This document shows, piece after piece, positions 63,801-64,000 of a stretch of DNA of 64,000 nt (positions within the stretch are counted from its first letter, which is position 1; every line of letters begins with the position of its first letter). The translations under genes were made by a program, and so were the position numbers. Source of the stretch: an uncultured Bacteroidales bacterium (GTDB lineage Bacteria > Bacteroidota > Bacteroidia > Bacteroidales > Paludibacteraceae); contig CACYZT010000006.1 of assembly GCA_902778935.1 (NCBI GenBank), positions 1 to 64,000 of the forward strand, in the 5' to 3' direction. A model generated the notes under the pieces. It was given only the letters and a program-made list of their open reading frames with translations. It had not been told where the DNA came from and made no database searches.

Positions 63801-64000
63801 GAGGATTAGAGGTGTATATTGACGACGATTTGGTCGGAGTAGCTGAGCCTCTCTCCCTTGAGCGGGTGAAGAGCTTTGCTCGATCGATCGTCCGGGGGAC
63901 GGTCGTAGAACATCCTGGAGAGGAGTTATTTTATTTCCTGACCATCCAGAGCGATAAAGCCGGCACACTCGACTTCCGCACCGCCGATGGCACTCCTCTC
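54896..64000 (+). CDS. Giant secreted multidomain surface protein 2 (3' end outside window)
   Basis: The frame is open from ATG 54896 to the last base, at least 3035 codons; frame was checked at six points. Signal peptide: MRKLFLLAIMVLFVPFATHVTILNAAEA. It is a paralogue of the protein at 16465 with the same module order: EIQRAYK/RRASSSVWEW Fn3-like parts, carboxypeptidase-regulatory-like domains (GKISGRIRYADGTG about residues 703-780; SGRVLYENSTIPVRDANFLLN 800-870), RPPRVFGQPEPANSIL Ig-like (1975-2025), two LamG-like domains (2030-2380), BACON-like WLTMDRNYGTI (2525-2625), and the GWSWVSFNL domain. The N-terminal 250 residues differ from protein 1; the last 300 bp are nearly identical. In-frame repeats: AATCGTC array (61805-61836), hairpin units (63679-63730) and the 54-bp module. 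Probably surface adhesion or glycan binding. Confidence 0.85.
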   Translation, partial: MRKLFLLAIMVLFVPFATHVTILNAAEANVDFENEGNFDVYSAGSGKIHVKVFLFSERGYDYNAGRGQNQHLGNNPDPICHATGSRIHTKLLKNDQEAIYIHYWADNYYNNTGATGSHHWPKDKGVVWVQLWGGVIECTNTFDGTKRTIVADGTVAQIELKREDKANHFTWFEFDWYPPEELDEEDFRLYVTTDHHKWNQAGFSTKTYDFGVFTGSDMEQAPIITEPFFYAANDKGAAGYGKLAYVYSLMTDVSKYYTSEDDTPYILTEQSDMLFVQPADTVIRGFRNCFWALRSADKTTWRWVWSNKVDVPAYHKIYDFQVGQYIYYREDIGKWYEDYRFKNLTWQVKYPTETDAIEGDYFEIQRAYKADYSDAKTIELVEMSYDSAATVNDIQTYSYLDSTEAAWWNPVENSYNVYYRIRRASSSVWEWNANPLAATGYLEVPENRKYNMLEFFKVDINPNPVTYELDNNFSTNRAVHFKIVFYRPFRNEERTREKPGYSLEYFDPQQKVILRKIMVERNDTFLIEIPKDSIKKVYNQYFYAPDQTYTFPSMSVYYTDYANTPCMHYKYEMYIDTTDVTLKGLNGREAYILPVMDAKGPEIYYTEAANISAFEGTDKEYSEYVLLTWDATEGDIGTYKVEARPNNTSEWTQLADGLTQNWYKDLQADPMAADPWQYRLTMTYACNGTTLQRSAETTGSRNPYGKISGRIRYADGTGCPGVEVNASRVSDGVVLQRVTTDESGYYMLDSVPYGGSPQYAVTPVSQTAEFRYNNTSATFATITLSLDHCISTGIDFENISSVRMSGRVLYENSTIPVRDANFLLNGKIVKSGGNAYRTDASGNFEFLVPKDVAFTIQAVKDGHRFAGDGFVRIEGDSLLTLSKALDGVRIYDQTKVRLIGRLAGGNTQASKPLGHHLSMNYLGQDLKMVFELEGDNISQIVHFPSDPDKDTVHQRVDSTATLIEKKRITVCPDVVTGEYAVDLFPVRYKITQATARGYATLFADGKTSETLDLSDAAKQHKESVYEGDTVHYNESYCITYHSPINISCTQLRFGLEVGYYGEEIMRRKNIKNENLEVPLATKKSDGTYEYLFGAPVFDMDYYNFRVTAHEDYYYNNDPTDLRHEEVRIKGGKLKVYNGMRDAANTEVETYELDMNGQKDITIPVNYVSFMKTNESALRVLDLSVEYEGRYIESQAIRAYVAGNKTKGKNFVSAQHGDIILLDILRDPPGSQSYSFIEEGTTYKYNYTYTIDCNFGLEIGLGAGISNKLTMGSYLGNPAGLYTGYVLDFSKTIMGYFPIVSNYFYKHGASYTFQTTSRIETDNEKYFVDQTGNGKYFVGQEADVYIGAIRNVYNGITDAVKPIDSLTYAALKIQEQPDGNGTLKTVATGRDKQGKLWYFVVGEETEFGIYIDGTFVYTHDYIEHNLLPSLLQRRNSLLLTCDSVTARQIADAQQKQVYWSRLMPDDADFSKEGTYVCMKPTGSSKQYSNEVQSLNEEMAHWLDLFVKNEEEKINAIYGYNSQKVGTWSVSGGTLVTHTETYEYSNNYTKRVDYPGVSFNPTSVTRDLFKKYGNEVNNLLSKLKDNDDGSKGKEIQDIYSQAPEWTFKFSLTPILDVDWSYDPNHGTTHTKKIGFVLEPDNFGHESVSVYRVVDSKKGFNADSEDTRDFLVENSSVGNKSDNSPDSLYGSYVYFLEGGASRCPFEPAYSTGWYTPSLPLSNGTLNIENQKLDINVHERSNVPADQPAIFQLRLTNESEGNFGGAALPITFYLKQKEGTNPKGARLMIDGMPLTGDGRAIKIYHNEIVTKTMMVYAGDGYDYEDITLELASPCDPYNKSACTFSVHYMPVSCPVNITAPRDTWVMNTLSSQDSVGYFLPVSIDGFDVNYNGFDHIELQYKLSTQSDDGWVNLCSYYANDSLYNAASGNKAMIKGGRIDNVHFYGERDPMEQQYDLRAVSFCRYGSGFINRASTVLTGIKDTRPPRVFGQPEPANSILSIGSNLLLRFNEPIAGNYLDEDDNFQLLGVTNDVGLTTGASLAFAGNPLSYAETKVNRSLADKSFSIDLMVKPVGNVDEMFFMHGDGDDMLLFGKTSDNRLVLHAGFNDSFISKPLASPMTAFTRVIVTYNHETGDVRFYAGTMDVTDYSRSNTKILSHTSFMPFFFGMGYEGNMLEARIWTKALTQAEIANTANHYLTGYERELLAYYPMNEGKGETLTDKANGATLYTRGTSWALEKGISLHLTATDSVDLAGDLLSRSEIQDETLMFWFKADANTGTNASLLTAASGFRLALENGNLVLYSGNESSNRQIVNRQIVNGEWHHFVLTVNRTFNNVSVFIDGDVVLSMKALDFGSISGRMYLGGGFEGNIDELAVFEQALPKSLVEEYASLSPYGDEMGLMAFLPFEQMKENQSGIYELVFSPNDRRIFKDSKGNVLNKIVPLVSEQMVTDAMKDKVDHAPVHSHGQLTKLHFDWSFNNDELIINILNKDNEINKQSVYITVRNVEDLNGNPMASPVTWTAFVDHNSLKWEDDDMELYMTYGDPITGYEYRDFQIVNNSGMRHQYTIESLPSWLTMDRNYGTIKPMEDKFVRFYYNTSMPPGKYMDIVYLTDEEGLSEPLEVTYIVEALPPYSSVDKNKYPLNMSVCGQVVIADHPDANDDDKLYVLYRNECVGMANVNANANANPGEVFLTIYGNESMGGKDLNFLLWQASTGKTLNLTPNREVPFLAGSVVGCRDDQPVIFASSGAQTQNITLDAGWSWVSFNLDVQTDKSPIRSVMSAAEPWTDGDIIKNPATQQFVSYSNDMDAFIGMFKALDYHHVYMVYAKNGNIMRVSGNQLTSEQMNITIKGNGAWSPLPCLLDESTPISEALAGYYDYAAPGDLVKAHNSFAVFSSGKRWIGDLQTLRPGEGYLFQRLADGDVTVPFYNRAVSPQQSPSAKRSVSTQDGLFTNPKAATNMTMIAAIEGLEDEESRGLEVYIDDDLVGVAEPLSLERVKSFARSIVRGTVVEHPGEELFYFLTIQSDKAGTLDFRTADGTPL
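61805..61836 (+). repeat. AATCGTCA/AATCGTC tandem repeat inside giant protein 2
   Basis: Four units alternating 8 and 7 bp are read as NRQIVNRQIVN inside the second LamG domain. The paralogue has the unrelated NNNNNQWRIASN at this place, so the array is an insertion or replacement. Confidence 0.8.
62911..62938 (+). repeat. GCCAAT-type microsatellite in giant protein 2
   Basis: Variants of GCCAAT code VNANANANP at a site different from the equivalent tract in protein 1. Confidence 0.65.
63679..63730 (+). repeat. Hairpin repeat units inside giant protein 2
   Basis: Units with AGTCCGTCTGCGAAGCGGTC and CTGTCAGTACGCAGGACGGTC replace the Ala-Asn microsatellite of protein 1. Read in frame as SPSAKRSVSTQDGLF. 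Confidence 0.7.
63848..63922 (+). repeat. Palindromic 54-bp module, copy in giant protein 2
   Basis: CCTCTCTCCCTTGAG, then the 54-bp module (63863-63916) and GGAGAG. It differs from the protein 1 copy by two bases but sits about 100 bp earlier in the gene; read as RVKSFARSIVRGTVVEHP. Confidence 0.75.

Noticed and set aside
54896..64000. Giant gene 2 as a pseudogene without a start-to-stop frame in the window
   Set aside because: The frame was followed at 54896, 57302, 60002, 61682, 63662 and 63962 and stays open; the stop simply lies beyond the window.

Overview
The window is chromosomal DNA of an uncultured member of the Bacteroidales. Twelve promoters show the Bacteroidetes pattern (TTTG or TTG, about 20 bp, then TAnnTTTG). 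The gene set fits that order: a Rnf complex, a hybrid two-component regulator with a periplasmic propeller, PCMD and DUF4827 proteins, an M49 peptidase lipoprotein, BACON and LamG surface proteins. Almost no gene has a strong Shine-Dalgarno sequence. The genus cannot be fixed from the sequence.

Layout. 1-3100: end of a hexuronate (KDPG) cluster with kinase, aldolase and MFS transporter, then a PspC protein. 3113-10690: aroC, a PCMD surface protein, a glycosyltransferase, DUF3467, a nucleoside phosphorylase, dipeptidyl peptidase III and a strongly compacted aroA. 10650-10950: hairpin repeats fused to tRNA 3' fragments, then tRNA-Ala(GGC). 10989-16195: minus-strand rseC-rnfBCDGEA, with RnfB lacking its ferredoxin region. 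16465-26275: a 3129-residue secreted multidomain protein and an overlapping small lipoprotein. 26297-28663: PrsW protease, NUDIX hydrolase, TtcA-like enzyme, DUF486 protein. 28775-34452: RND efflux pump. 34476-40752: rsfS, ftsH, M16 peptidase, surE and a membrane protein. 40736-47927: minus-strand unit of hybrid sensor, FKBP-like lipoprotein, DUF4827, glmM and lpxB. 48231-50426: rfbA between two copies of a 125-bp inverted-repeat element, then menA. 50691-54739: small unknown genes and an AAA ATPase, each with a clear promoter. 54896 to the window end: a second giant protein paralogous to the first and still open at 64000.

The most unusual aspect is the repeat content. At least four kinds of short repeat are present: GTCTGTCAG-flanked hairpins whose stems vary but stay paired; 7-8 bp tandem units (AATCTTCA, AATCGTC, AATCACC); a 54-bp palindromic module; and tRNA-associated hairpins. 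All but the last are seen both between genes and in frame inside genes, or only in frame inside genes; the tRNA-associated hairpins supply the 3' end of aroA. Genes carrying them include aroA, lpxB, menA, ttcA, a glycosyltransferase and the giant proteins. This resembles the in-frame palindromic elements of Rickettsia in style. The 7- and 8-bp units are not multiples of three, so unit changes would shift frame.

Limits: identifications rest on motif and family recognition by eye; no database search or structure calculation was run. Residue positions for domains are approximate.
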